64,000 nt of DNA from Chamaea fasciata (taxonomy: Eukaryota; Chordata; Aves; Passeriformes; Sylviidae): contig JARCOQ010000002.1 of the NCBI GenBank assembly GCA_029207755.1, positions 58,011,172 through 58,075,171 on the forward strand, given 5' to 3'. This document shows, one piece after another, positions 25,260 through 38,817 of the stretch. The first letter of the stretch is position 1. Every line of letters begins with the position of its first letter. A program made the position numbers and the translations under genes. The notes beneath the pieces are model-generated. The model did no database searches. It was given only the letters and a program-made list of their open reading frames with translations, and was not told where the DNA came from.

Positions 25260-28002
25260 TCAAACCCATGTTAAAAAAAGCACTATTTTCCTGGGAAGAA
25301 CAGGCATTTGTATTTAGGATCAAGAGAATTGAATGAGTTTGGAATTAAATGACTATACCTGTTGAATATTTTAAAAAAATGTACCTAGAAAGAACTGAAG
25401 TGCACAAATGCATATCAATTGGAGAATTAGTAACAGAGCTGGAGTAATGAGTAACTTATCTTGTAATACTAGTTAAAAGGTAGGTTTAATACCCATGTAG
25501 ATTTTATTTCAGTGATGTATCTGGGTACACAAATAACCCTGAAGAAGAGATACAATCACCCTTAATCCCAGTTCTCTTAAAATTGCAGCTGAAACTCTTT
25601 TAAAACAAATATCCAATGTTAAGAGCTGTGCTATGGAGAATTAATGTGTTACCAAAGCCAGACTATCTTTATTTTTGGAGAACACAAAAAAAGCCATCTA
25701 GTTAGAACTTTTGGTTGTTAAAAGCCCCATGATACTTTTACAGGAGACCAAGTTTTCATTTTCAATTGTTAGTCCAAATCCAGCATGGGTAATTATATTT
25801 CTTTTATTTAAGAAATAACAGTTGTTCTTTTAATTGAGTACAGTAAAATTTTCTTCTTCCCAAAAAAAAGTCAAGACAGGGTGTGTTCACAGCCACCAGA
25901 TTCTTATGCATGTGATAGCATTTCACTTGCAGTCAGTTCATATTTTAAACTCAAATGACCCCATAACCCAAGATTTAGAATGCAAACTTCAATGCATACA
26001 CATGAAGATGCATTGTCTTCTCCATGCATTTCCTTGGCTAACAGCAGAGGTAAATATTAAATGGCACCCACACAACCATATTGAACTTTGTGAGCCACAT
26101 TGTATCAGCAGGAATTTTTACAGTGATATCTGATGACTGTGGATTAAGCTCTTTTGGAATAGCAAGATAAAACGGGTTGACAAGGAATAAGGATAAAAAT
26201 CTGACTTAATTGAAACTAGCAACAATTTTTTGAGTTATTTCAGTGAAGTCTGCTTTTTATCCAAAGAGAGGTTTTGTTTTGCTTTGTTTCATTTTAGGAG
26301 AGACTGAAAAAATGATGTTTTATAATAAATTATTGTTTCTGTCAACAACAAGTACTGTCAAACTAGCTTTATTTTGGCATTTTCACAGTCTGTGAAATCA
26401 ATTCAGGTGCTATGCAAACATAAGGTTTAAATAATGAAATAATAATTACAATTTAAGTTCTATTTTCTTGACAGTAGAAGAAAAAATATTTTCAGTCTAT
26501 ATCTTACAGGATTAACATTTAAACATAGGGAAAAATTAGAAAGCACAGTAAAAAAAATTACAATTCACGTCCACTAGAAAAAAATCAAAATTATCAGAAA
26601 AGTTTGTTCATGGTATAGAAGGTAATAAAAGGACATTTAATAAATAGACAATGAAACAGTTAACAGCATATTAATATTAAAAAAAACCCCACCAAAACCA
26701 AAAAAAATAAAGAACAACAAACAAAGCATCCGTCTTAATAATTTTAAATGTTAATTGGGAAAAAATAGATTAATGCATAAGATTCCCCCCAAAGCATTTT
26801 ATCACTGCTTGCATTAGAAGTGTTGATACAACCAAGAGCTTTAATGAAAATCTCATCTGCCAGCTGGTCCCAGTGGAAAGAATGGTAAAAAATATAGGAG
26901 AGACTGAAGTATTAATTCATACTTGATACTGTATCATGTATTGCAACAAAAGGGTGTTGGAAACTATATGGATAAATTATAACATTAGAATCTGTTTCCA
27001 AGTACCTCAGGGACAGTGAGAACAGATTATGTTGTGCATTAGCTCCTTTGTCTACTTGTATGTACAGTGGGACAGGCAACATAGTGAACACATATGTATC
27101 TCAGTTTAAAAATCAATTAAAAGAGATATTGAAATGCTCATTAACATTAGTGTGGCTTAACAATGTAGCACAGAGCTGAAAAAAAACCCAGAATAGAAAG
27201 AGCTGAAAAGGATCCCTCTTAAGCCACACAAAATTCTCTTGGACAAATGCCCTTACAGCTAATCTGTTTCTCTATTCCTTGGTGTGGGGCATGTAAGGGT
27301 CATGCCAGAATCAAACATGGGAAGGGAGATGGACTAGAATATGCAGAGCTCCATCCATTCCTTAGAAGCCCAAGGAATCCCTGCAGGAAAAAGTCAAGGC
27401 AGCACAGCCCTTGTGCAGGTTTGTATTGAGCTTGAGTTAGGTTCAGACCCAACAGTACTGAAGACTTGGGAAGGATGGATTATTGCTTAGACTTTGCCAA
27501 GAGCAGCTGGCATTCTAAAACACAGAAAGAAGTTCAAAGGCAGATTTAAAATCTGTCTTTTTCTGTCTCCTTCATTTGTGATATTACATATAATAATTTA
27601 CATAATATATATGATAATGAAATTTTTTTTTGCTATTAATTCCTTGCCCATGCACATATCTTCTTTCAAAAAATTACTGAAAAATATAAGTATTTTATGT
27701 AACAACACAGGGTAGTTTACCACTTCGACAAGGTAGTGTTACAAAGCAATCACAAAAATATTGTTAATTTCTTAGTGAACATGAACAAATATCTAAATTT
27801 TCTCTCTGAAATACAGTGTTGAAAATGACAACTCTTTTATATTTTTAAATGTTACATTCCTCCATGTAGCTAGTATGATTGACACTTATTTATGTAGAGA
27901 TGTGCTTATTGTACTGATTGCATACTTACTGTTTTATTCTTCTTAGAACCATACTCCAGTGCCTATAAACCTGTGAGAATACGAACTAGGGTGGTGGTTG
28001 CT
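25260..28002. other. Unassigned AT-rich non-coding stretch
   Basis: I recognise no gene. An A/C-rich tract lies at about 26681-26726. The part at about 27230-27480 is GC-richer and carries an open frame at 27247-27429, but I recognise nothing in it. Confidence 0.55.
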
Positions 28003-28046
28003 GGCTTTTTTTTTTTTTTTTTTAATTTTTTTTTTTTTTTTTTTTA
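28003..28046. repeat. Poly(T) tract
   Basis: Two long T-runs are separated by 'aa' near 28022-28024. There is no AATAAA-type signal in the flanks suggesting a retrocopy tail. Confidence 0.95.
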
Positions 28047-29232
28047 AATAATCAACACACTATTAACAAAGCTCCACTTGTATAATTCAAATAGTGTCAG
28101 AATTTGACTTGCAGATCTAAGGACAAATTTGCAAGGTTGACTGTCAGAATAGGTTTTTAGTTTTTTAAAAAACTTGTCAACAGAGTACACTTAAGGCAGA
28201 GTTAATGAGAGACAACACACAGAGAATCCAATTATACATTTTTTACAGATTGCTCATTGGAGTATAAGTGTGCTTTAATAGCATACACAAAGTCAAAGAG
28301 CTCACATAAGAATAGTCAAGATAATTGAGGGCAGATTTATTCAGAGGATACAGAAATTAAGGCATAGATCCTTATCTTAGAAGCTGCCACATGGGAATTA
28401 CTTTTTAGATTAGCTAGGACACAGGGATTACAGACAGGCAAGACAAGTGGGTGACATTAGAATTTAGGAATGGCCCAGAAAAACTGCTCATTGGTCTATA
28501 TGAAAATAAACCTTGTCTCTTAAAATGCTTAATGCAGTTAAGATTCTGGACAAAAAAGCTGTTGGAGCATATATCCCTTCACGTGTACTTTGTATATTTC
28601 CCTATAGCTGTCAAGGCAAAAGGCTCTTGTTTCAGTTTTACTACTGGTCATGTAAGACTGAAGAGACTCTGGAATTAGAGCATTCAAGACGTTTCTTCTG
28701 GAAACTGATATTTTTAACAGCCAATAATCTTTTCTTTAACATGTGTGGATGGTACTGTTGCTTTCAATCTAACTACTTAATAGTTTAATATTTTTGTGAA
28801 GTTTGAGTCCAATAAAGCAAAGTGTCTCATTTCCAAATTAAAAAAAATTTTTCTATCTTCCCATGCTGGTCTGGAATATTGCAGGTTTCTCAAGCATAAA
28901 TGTACTCTTTTTGGTCCCAATGTGACTTTAGCTATAAACTATACTTTTAATCCTTTATTCAGCCAGAATTCCAGATCTGCACATTTGTAGCAGCAGGTTT
29001 CTGAGCTTTTGACTAGATTTCTAGAGAAAAGTACAATGTCTCTGTCTCCCAGACGCTAAACAGTTGAGACACAGATTTGTGTTTGTACTTTTGTTTTCCT
29101 TTGGATATATGGTATGAGTTAGGTGATAGTTCAGATCTTGCCTGGGAGTGTTTGGACTCTGAGGTTATAGCTGTCTAAGAAACACATGGTGGGAAAACCT
29201 TTTATTTCCTAATCCACAAACACTCTAATTCC
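28047..29232. other. Unassigned non-coding stretch
   Basis: There is no gene or recognised element. The overlapping frames at 28451-28788 and 28796-28990 are ordinary chance frames with no recognised domain. Confidence 0.55.
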
Positions 29233-29238
29233 AAAAAA

Positions 29239-29270
<32 letters not shown>

Positions 29271-29274
29271 AAAA
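29233..29274. repeat. Poly(A) tract with one G
   Basis: A25, G, A16. No polyadenylation signal precedes it within 40 bases, so it is treated as a homopolymer microsatellite. Confidence 0.95.
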
Positions 29275-29410
29275 GGCTATCAGAGAAGTACAATAAAAGG
29301 GTAGCAATTAGTCAACTTCATCAGCAGATTTTTAAATGGACGTCACAAAGATGAAGAGGATCAAAGGCACTTAATGAAATAATCTTGATCATATTTATAT
29401 GAAGTTTATC

Positions 29411-29747
29411 TGTGTTGTGGGTTGACCCTGGCTGAATGTTAGATGCCCAGCAAAGCTTCTCTATCACTCACCTCCTCAGCTGGGGAGAGAACAGAAAATA
29501 TAACCGAAGTTTCATGGATAAATATAAGAGCAGGGAGAGAGTGCTCACCAATGACTGTTGCAGGAGAAATAGACTCGACTAGAGAAAATTAGCCGCCTGG
29601 CTACTACAAAAATTAACCCTGTCCTGGCCAGAAGCAGGACACCAGAACAGGAATATCTTCTGGCAACATCTCACAAAAGCCATCCCTGTAGCTCCTCCAC
29701 TACAAAACCTTGCCATGAAAACCCGATACACTCCCAAGTATTCAGAA
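29411..29747 (+). mobile_element. ERVL-type LTR, internally deleted
   Basis: The 5' end is recognisable ('gttgaccctggctgaatg' at 29421) and is followed by 'ctcacctcctcagctggg' near 29468 and 'aaatagactcgactagag' near 29567. The copy then jumps to the far part 'ggcaacatctcacaaaagcc' near 29662 and ends near 'aaaaccttgccatgaaaacc' at 29704. The roughly 350-500-base middle part that would lie between is absent. No retroviral internal region is present, so this is a solo LTR or fragment. The minus-strand frame at 29579-29884 is an artefact over it. Confidence 0.85.
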
Positions 29748-32596
29748 AGGCAGTGTTTGAGAATTAAACCAAGAAGAAAGGAAGGCTGACGTAATGGCAT
29801 GAAGATGTGACTTTTTAAATGGGAAATGATGATCAAGTGAGGATAACTGGAGCAGAACTTTGAAAGAAACAATAAAAATTTCATGCTTGATGAACAAAAC
29901 AGAGCAAGGAGCAGTACAGGAATGCAAAAAGAGATGACATTGCCAAAATAATATCACTGGGAAGAAGATTAACGCTAGACATATAAATAGGAATCTGTTG
30001 CTAAAACAAATGAAAATGTGGTATAAAAGGCTATTTAGGGATCTTGGTTGGATAAGGAAGGCAGATATCACTACAGAAACAGAGATATGTAGCCCGCAAA
30101 ATCCAGAAAGCAGTGAAATTATACTAAGAACAAGCTCATCCAGATTGTGGGTTTAAAGGACAGATTTTGAGATTTTGGGTTTGAGTGAAAGGCAAGAGGT
30201 TCCACAAAAACAGGAAAGGAAGCAGAAAGTAGTTTTTGTGAGGAAAAGCTTAGTGCTCTCTTTTAGATATGAGCTGGAGTGATAGATATTCACAAAGGGA
30301 GGTCAGGCAGGATGACCAATATTTAAGTCTGAAATAGTAATGCAGAAGAAATTTTGCGAGTCATTAATAAGCAAAAGAAGATTGCATTTTTGATGGCATT
30401 CAAACATCAGTTCATATAGTTAGTAAGTAATGAAAAATGTTTGCAATTTATGTTATTCATAATGGAAAGGAAGCACCAAAATTATCTTCAGCATAAGTGA
30501 TAAACAATAAAAATTATTAAAAAAAATCTGTTCTCTCAAAAATTCAAATATGCTGTGCTATCTCACAGCAAATCTCCCAAATGTGGAGAAAGCCTCATGC
30601 CACAACTGTATAACCAAAAACTTATACAACTGAAGGTCACAAATCAGGAAAAAACCAGGAATACATATTGTGGTAGCTGGAAATGAATCTGCTATAGAGC
30701 TGGACAAATCGTTAGGCTCCTTCAAACTCCAAAATTTACTCCCTGCACTTTGTCTAGTCCAGAGTCATCTTTATTTATTTGGCTTTCAAAGTCCTCTCCT
30801 GAAATTAGATGTCTTTAATAAAGCCTTTTAATAAACAAGCACAAAGAGACAAGTCCAACAGGGGCTGGGTTTTGATTTTAAAACATGCATTGGGAGCCAA
30901 GGTTTTCCATCTCCGTGGATGTCCTGTGTTCAATTCTCCTTTTTTCTTGAGATGCTCCAAATCTTCCTATTTTCCAGAAAGTGCACAGTTTCTAGGAAGA
31001 ACACAATGACTCTGCTGAGCTTTTCCTGTAGAAGCAGTAGCTGTTCTTGCATTAGTTCAATAACTGTTGGCTCAAACACGTTTATTTTTGAGCTGCCAAC
31101 ACTCATACAGAACACAGGGTGCTTCACTGGCCCTGTAGAACAGCTTTTTTTCTCCACTTATGTCTCATGTTTCCAGGTAGGGTTTATGATCCAAAGATTT
31201 CAAAAGACAAATGGTGTGGCTACCATAAATAAACTTTACATTTTTCTCCAAGACACATCCACATAAATAATCAAACAATAGAAGAGGATTGGTGGTCTCT
31301 TTTGGGGTTTTTTTTTTTGGTGTTATTTTTACTTTTCTGACCACATGCAAAAGTTATAAATTAATTGTTTAATAAATCTTCTGAAGTTTACGTAATTAAA
31401 TTTTGTATTAGAACCTGAGAAGTCTATAGGCTTGCATAGGTAACAAAGATTTACAAGCTATGCAAAGAGTATCTAGTTATTGTCCATGTAAAATCCATCT
31501 TGTAAAATACTTGCTGTTGCTCATAACAACAACACATAGAAACAGACATTTAGCAATTTTTTTTCTTTTATCTCCTTGCCTAAGTTTAAAGAATGAGTCC
31601 CAAATAAATATTTATTTCTTCCATTTGTATGGTCCAGTACAAAATATTCCTTCTTGCCAGGCAATTTCTCATCCTGGGCTACTCTTCTCACTTCTTTTAC
31701 AGTTAGGCGTAAAAAAGGAATCAAGTTCTTTCTAAGCCTTTTAACGCTGTGTCTTTTAATTTTTATCTTTTAAAAAATCTCAGAACCTTAACAAAAAAAC
31801 TCAACTCCATTATTTTAAGTTCTTCTTTCCAGTTTTCCTAAGAATGAAACTAGAACACCTATATTCATTCACCATTTAACCAATATTATAGCACTGGGCT
31901 ATTCTCAGGAAGAAGGCCTAGATGAAGAATACATATAAAACTTCTAAGAAAATAAACTCACTCTTAAGGACATTGCTAATTAGTAATAATAATCAACACA
32001 ATGAAGAATTGGGTTGGTTTTAGTCTATGTATACATTTATCTAAAATGATCCTAATAATAATAGACTTTGTGCTGTCAATATAAAATGATAAGAAATTTA
32101 CTTGGAGAATTGTTAAAACTGCACAATATGACACGTTAGTCATGACCATTTGCAGAAATGTCCAAAGATTAAGGAATTTTTTTTAAATAATAGTACAGAT
32201 CACACCTGAGAGAAACTCACTACAAGGTTTTCAATTTATGGTTTGCTGATTACTGAAATGAGGAAGCAAAAGAAAAAATTAAACATATATTCATTAATTT
32301 CAGTATGATATAATTCAGCAACAGCAAGACATAACAATAGCACCATGTCTAAGTTCAGGGATAAATAAACTTTCAGAAATAAGGAAAACTGAGAGAGAGT
32401 GTGTAAAATAGCAAAGCCAGAAACTAAAGGGATTTTCTGATTTTTGTATGATCTTCAAAAGAAAAGTAATTAAGAATTCCTAGAATAGTGGCTAGAATGA
32501 GTGTTGACATTTATGAAATTTCATGTGGGTTAGAAGGATAACTCTGTCCTGCAAGAAATCAAGTGGGGTGATTAGTTTCCTAGGTTCAGACTGTCC
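29748..32596. other. Unassigned non-coding stretch
   Basis: I see no gene or recognised mobile element. Frames such as 29742-30071 (minus) and 30919-31266 (plus) have no recognised domain or splice context. A T-run lies at 31310-31318. Confidence 0.55.
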
Positions 32597-33500
32597 ACAG
32601 AATTATAGAATGGACTGGGTTGGAAGAGACCTTATAGATCATCTAGTTCTAGCACTTTCCATTTGACCAAGTTGCTCATGGTCCCATCTCATCTGGCCCT
32701 GAACACTTCCAGGGATGAGGCATCCACAACTTGAGTGGGAAACCTGTTCCAGTGCCCCATCACCCTCACAGTAAAGAATTTCTTCCTTATGTCTAATCTA
32801 AATCTACTTTCTTTCAGTTTGAAGCCATTTTCAGACAAGGGGCACCTTGCCCCATCACTGTGAGCCTTGTAAAAAATCCATCTCCAGCTCTTTTGTAGGC
32901 CCCTTTAGGTACTGAAAAGCTTTTAGAATAATTCCTTGGAGCCTGCTCTTCAGGATGAAGAACACCCCCACCCCAGCTCTCTCCATCTGTCTCCACAGGA
33001 GAGGTGCTTTAGCACTCTGTTCATCTTTATGGCCATGCTCTGGATTTGCCTTTTCACATCCATGTCCTTCTTCAATTTGGGGCCCCAGAGCTGGACGCAG
33101 GACTTTGGGTGGGGTCTTACATGAGTGGACTAGAGGGGGAGGATCACAGTCCTTGGCCTGCTGGCCATGCTGCGCTTGATGCAGACCGGGACACAGCTGG
33201 CTTTCTGGGCTGTGAGCACATGTTGCCGGCTCATGTTTGACTAGGCATCAAACAACATCTGCAAGTCTTTTTCCCCAGGGTTTTTCTCAAATCATTCTCT
33301 GCCCAGCCTGTACTTGGAACTGGGATTGCCCCTACACATGTATAGGACCCTGCAGCTGGCCTTGTTGAACTTTATGAGGATCCATCAGCCCACCTGTCAA
33401 GCCTGTCAAGGTCTCTCTGGATGGTATCCCTTCTCTCCAGTGCATTGACCGCTCCACACAGCTTGGTGCCACTCTGAAGATTATATTAAACTGATAAATG
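32597..33500 (-). mobile_element. CR1 LINE 3' fragment, antisense
   Basis: This is the best-preserved CR1 in the window. Read on the plus strand it starts at the 3' terminus ('tagaatggactgggttgg', about 32606) and passes 'cttccagggatgaggcat' near 32708, 'agtaaagaatttcttcct' near 32770 and 'ctggacgcaggactttgg' near 33091. It fades after 'cacagcttggtgccact' near 33457. About 900 bases from the 3' end are kept, which is a typical 5' truncation. The plus frames at 32936-33240 lie within it and are not genes. Confidence 0.95.
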
Positions 33501-36500
33501 GGCATGTGTCACTTGAAATCACCTTTAACATACCATTCACTGCAGCAACCATCAGCTCAATTTCTCCTCAATTAGAAGCTTCCAACAGAGCCTACCATTA
33601 AATAGAAGAAAAAAAAAAAAGTACCACAGGCTGAGCAAGAGCCACCAGTGGCACTGATGAGTTATCCCACATTGCCAAGGACCTTCTCTCCTCATAGCCA
33701 CTAGGGACACAACTAACCAAGGCAATGTGAAACAGGGGGAAGGCTCCAGTATTGTAGCTTATCTGAGTCAAGACGATTCTGGGATGGTTTGTAACTACTG
33801 TACAATCTGTATTCCTAGAATGCTGGATAAACATGTTTTAAAGCGTGACTTGGAAAAAATTTTGAATTCTGTAACAATTATTTGTAAAATATGGGTATGT
33901 TAGTAATCAATTCCTTCAATAAATAGCCACCTATTGAAGTTTAAAATCAAATTGATCTCTGGTGTTTGCATTTTTTGACACCATGGAAATACTTCTTTCT
34001 TCAGAAATTGAAGGTACAAGGTAGATGTTGATTTTTAATTTGGAATTAAATTCTGTTTAAAAATGTGCTCTAAATAGCCAAGGATTTCATTATTGCCACT
34101 TTTTTTTTGAATATAGGGTTAGGTTGATTTAAAAAATCTGTGCTGTCTGCTATTCTTGAAAGGTTTTAGTGAAGACATATGTTTTACTTCAATGTTTTGA
34201 CATAAAGATAGTAGCAAGTCAATTAATTACAGCTTTCATATTTCTTAGGAGAAAGTTGCTCTGTTAAATTAAAAACCTAGGAACTTTATCATGTCAGTCA
34301 CAAGATGGTATCTGCACAGAAATAATCTAATTTATTAGTCTCAGTGACTATTAAAGTTGGTTTCTTGTACAGTGTATTTAGATGCCTCTACTATTTGTGA
34401 TAGGTGTGATATGAAATAAAGGTTATGTCTAGGTCAGCTGGGTTAGATCATGTAATTAAATTCAATCTTGATCAGTCTCTAAGTTTATCTTGTTCCAGAT
34501 TTCCCTTGTTTTTGGAGTCTTGGCTGTCCAAAGAACAGTCTTACTGGTGAAGTTTGGGACAAAGAAGGCTGTCAGCATCTCAGTCTTTTCCACAGACTGT
34601 CACCAGAGCCCCTGATCAACTCAACAATAGGCCCGTATTTTCCCTACTCATCATCCTCCTGTTTCTATGCTTACAGAAGTACTTTATGCCTGGTGAAACC
34701 TTTGTGCACTCAACACTCCTAATCAGATTTAACTTGGCTCTAGTGGACTTGCTTTAATCAAATAAGTAATATTTTTGAGTTACTGGCACAGAAATTCTCT
34801 ACAGTTTTTTGAAAAATGCATACAGCGAAATCATTTAATATTGGACAATAAAATTCCATACCAGTTTCTATTCAGTCCTCCACTGGTCAAACAACCATTC
34901 CTGCAATCATCCTATGTTTTGGGTGAAGAAGGTGCTGTAATGGCAGCAGTTTCAGGAGCTGATCCATACTCAGTGATTTCAGTACTTGCAATTTGAAAAT
35001 GGCAACTGTTATGTTTACAGATGTAACTGCAGAAAAGGAGCCTCTGGTAGTTATGAGGTATATGTCAAAAGATCAATTATCAGCTAAATCCAAACCCAAA
35101 TTCATATTAGAGAAAAGAATGTATAGACATACTTACAAGAAATTATGTATAGTCATAAGCAATGCTCTATGGAAAACAACAGCATTCAGTATTTATTTCA
35201 GGTCAATTTGCACTACACTTAGTCTGAGGAAATGGGAATGGTGTAGGAAACTAGTGGTGGATGCTGAACATGATCCTCACATCAAAAAACCTTTGGTTGA
35301 AGAAACACAGAACTTGGTGTAATGCCAGTGATGCGAGTACTCTCTTGGATACTGCCTTTGGTATCATTTCACTGATACCAGCGGCAATCACAACTTGTGC
35401 TTGCATGTTACACACTGAAATGGCCTGTGGTCATTTTTTTATTGTATTTAATGAGCATTTTATGTTAAACTAATTATCTTTTTCACTCTCTCTTCTGAAG
35501 TAGCCTTGAAGTTCAATTTTATGCAAATGCTGATGTTTGTTGATTCCACTGACCTCTCTACATCACTCTAAACATGATTAATGCATCAGAAATGGTCTCC
35601 TAATATTTTCTCTGCTGATGGCATAGAATTTACAATATTTTTATATTCATAGTCTTTTTTTTTTTTGTTTTTGCATATTCTCTAATATTTCAATTAGTGT
35701 ATTTGCTGATGCAATTCTATTAATTTTGTATGGGCAAGACAAGGCACCATTACAGTTTCATAGGAGATTATGATCCAGTTCTGCTAAATCCCGAAGAACC
35801 AGAAGAGATACCTTTTCAAAGAAAGGACAAGTGCTATATTTTAACTAATATTTAATAATACGGCATGTACTAAATACAAAATAAGCATCATCACTCTAAC
35901 ATCTAGAAATCATCTATTTTTTCTCAATTTTCCTTTAAAATGAAGTTCTAAATGTCCTTCTCTGCAATTTACTTTGTTTGAATACGGCTGGATTTGGGTC
36001 CTGGTCTCAGAAAGTGAACCATGAAGCCTCTATTTTGCCTGAAACAGCTTTGTAAAACTCTAATTGTTAATTGCTCAAGGCAAGTAATTTCTGTAAATTT
36101 GTTTGTTTGTTTGTTTGTTTTGCAGAGAAGATATAAAATTATAGTTGGCATTTCATTTCTCCAGAACTGTGACAAAGAAATAAAAAAACCCAAAAAACCT
36201 CAAAAAAAACCCCCAAAAAACAAGCAAAAACCCCCCCCAAAAAACAAGAAAAAACCCCCAAACAAATGATTGGGAAGTTGATTTAAGAAATACTATTTGT
36301 CTTTTTAACAATGTAAAAATTTGCCATGTCCATTCTGAAAATACATAAGTAAAACATTATTTGTTTTATTTGTAAGAAGTAAAAAATATAATCTTGTCTT
36401 CCTTATGAATACATGTTATTTAATATAGAGAAGAGGGACATGAATTTTGACAGTTGTAGATCTAATCTGCTAAACTAAAAATCAGTAAAACTCCCTCAAA

Positions 36501-38299
36501 ATTCAATGAAGTTTATGCTGTTAGCAATTCAATTCTAAGATGCTTGAATTTTTTTCATTTTTACTTTTTACAATTCATTAGGTTCTCTGTTGCAATTGTG
36601 AGGTTGTAATAGTTGTACAGTGAAACTGCTTCCCAACATTTTTAGTGTAACTGTATACAGCCTGAGATGTGGCATTTTTATCTGGGAAAGTTTGTGCATA
36701 TGAGAAGAAAAGATAAAACGAATTAGCAAAATGTTAAAGCTTTCTATTAAATACACTGAAATTGCAGAATGCTGTTGCTGTGAGTCAGGCCATCTCAAAA
36801 TGCAATACAGACCTTGAATAAATTGCTCATCTGTGACGATAGTTACTTTGTCCATCAGGACTATCATGGGGCAAATATTGTATCTATAACCACATCATTT
36901 ATTCTTCTTTATGTAGTACTCATATCACCCTTGCCATCATAAGGTTAGCAAAAGTGGATGAGAATCTCATTTAAGGCATTTTGATTTGAGATAGAAATTC
37001 TAGTCGCTCTTTTGGAGATTAATTGGTGCTTTAAGGACAAAATTTACTTCCTTAAATAGATATCTAAAGTAGGTCAGATGAATCATACACTCTGTGTGTC
37101 TATTTCCCTTTGTTGTCAATAATTCCTCAGATGATTAGTGTAGTTAAAAAGGAAATGTATCCATTCGGCATATCCATATTGGCATAACAAGCGCTTCTTT
37201 AGGTAATATCCGATCTACGTAGGGATCTGCCGGGGGAAACTTCTCCTAAACCAAGGCAGCAAAGACCCTTCACTTCTTCAGAAAGGAAATAGGTTCAACA
37301 GTTATTCCATGCTTCCACTGCCTTGGTACCTTTTGGTTCTGAATTGCTAATGTAAAACTGACAAGGAGCTGCCTAAATGTGCTTCAGTCCTGAAGAAACT
37401 AAGTTTTCTGTTATAGACTCATAGAAAACTCTTCTAAAAACTTGTCAGATGCCATCTTAGTCTACTTCTAGCCTTATGAAGACTTAATATGGATGTAACA
37501 TTCCTGACAGATACATATGTATTCTGTGTCAAAAATTATCCTATGGTGTCTGTCCATGTGAGAACTCTACAGTTTTCCCAAGGATCTCATTGTCCCTTGT
37601 TGCTTTACTATCCTTATCAATAAAATATGTTGGTCTCGTTACACTTCAAGCCCTTTGGTTTTGGATGTAATCTGAAAGAATAGGACCTGAAAAACATTTT
37701 ACCTCTTCCTGCCTGCAACAACTTTCATGTGTATTTGAAAATTCCTCTCAGTATATTTCCTCAAGTTTTGTTCCACTACTTTCTATCTTTTCTTGTGGGC
37801 GGTGTTTCTCCTATAGTCATACTGAACACTGTAGCTCAGAACTCTCTTTTACCTTGGATGAAAAATATACAAAGGATTTGCATCTCAGGAAAATAATCAG
37901 ATGAAATTTCTCCTCTGTTCTTGAAGCAGTTGCCAGTCTAAGACAGAAGGGGAAAAAGAAGTTATATAAAAGTTCCAAGTATATCTTCTGCCAGCCAGGG
38001 GTAAATTTAAACACAGTTTGTGAAAAAATGTGCTGCTCTGACAAAAAAAAATCAAAGATCATCTTGATTAAACCTTTGACTTGTTGCCATTTTCAGTCTC
38101 AACTGGGAATTACTGTTTATAAACACAATTAACTGAAAAAAAAATACAAACTCTTTGATTTTACTTGGTTGCTGACAGTGTTAAAAAGTGAGAATTTCCA
38201 AAGATAGATGGTAGGCTCCTCTTTTATCTTTTCTTTTGTGGGGGTGCTTTTTCTTTTGATTTTATTTCTTTTTTTAATGTTGTATAGTCCCCAGCTGGG
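33501..38299. other. Unassigned non-coding stretch with simple tracts
   Basis: I recognise no gene. The frame at 34993-35322 (109 codons) has mixed composition but no recognised domain and no convincing splice sites. The C-rich tract at 36181-36266 is listed separately. Less AT-rich patches at about 36560-36880 and 37180-37350 ('ggtaatatccgatctacgta') have no assignment. Confidence 0.5.
36181..36266. repeat. A/C-rich simple repeat with long C-runs
   Basis: A-runs alternate with C-runs of 3, 5, 8 and 5. The minus strand therefore carries four G-runs separated by A-complementary loops, a possible G-quadruplex. A short 'tttg' array sits upstream at about 36100-36120. Confidence 0.93.
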
Positions 38300-38640
38300 A
38301 CGGTTGACCCTGGCTGGATTCCAGGAGCTCACCAACCCTGCTCTATCATTGCCCTCCTCACAAGTCAGTGGGAAGAAAAATGCAACAAAAAGCTAATTTT
38401 TTGAGACAAGGACAGAGAGAGATCACTCTGATTACTGTCATGGGCAAAATGGACTTAACTTGGGAAAGTTAGTTTAATTTAACAAATCAGATTATGACAA
38501 TGATATGTGAAAACCAAATCTTAAACCATCTTCCCTCCACCCACCCCTCCCTCCCTTTTCCTGGGCTCATCTTCTGATTTGGAGGACTGTGATGGCTCAC
38601 CTAGCGAGGTGAAAGGTAGTGTGCAGAGACCAGAAATGGG
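38300..38640 (+). mobile_element. ERVL-type LTR 5' part
   Basis: The 5' end 'ggttgaccctggctgg' at 38302 is followed in consensus order by 'gagagagatcactctgatt' near 38413, 'gggaaagttagtttaattt' near 38461, 'aaaaccaaatcttaaacc' near 38511 and 'tttcctgggctcatct' near 38557. It fades near 38640, so the distal half is missing. A second LTR head begins only about 180 bases further on, in the same orientation. Confidence 0.87.
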
Positions 38641-38817
38641 AATCAAATCTATACTGTGTTCCAACTTTATGCTTAAATTTTTATATCATGCTTGCATTGT
38701 GATTTCAGTATGCTGCTGTATCACTTTGTTAAACCAAAACCCCGTGTAGTTTCAAATATCTTCAAAGAAGTAAATTTGGTATTCAAATTTTAAATTCCTG
38801 TCATGTGGAACATCTGT

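Noticed and set aside
34993..35322. A 109-codon plus frame of mixed composition
   Set aside because: There is no recognised family, no convincing acceptor or donor at its edges, and the length is within chance for AT-rich sequence of this size.
36568..36867. A 99-codon minus frame
   Set aside because: No domain or splice context; listed only as a possible conserved non-coding patch.
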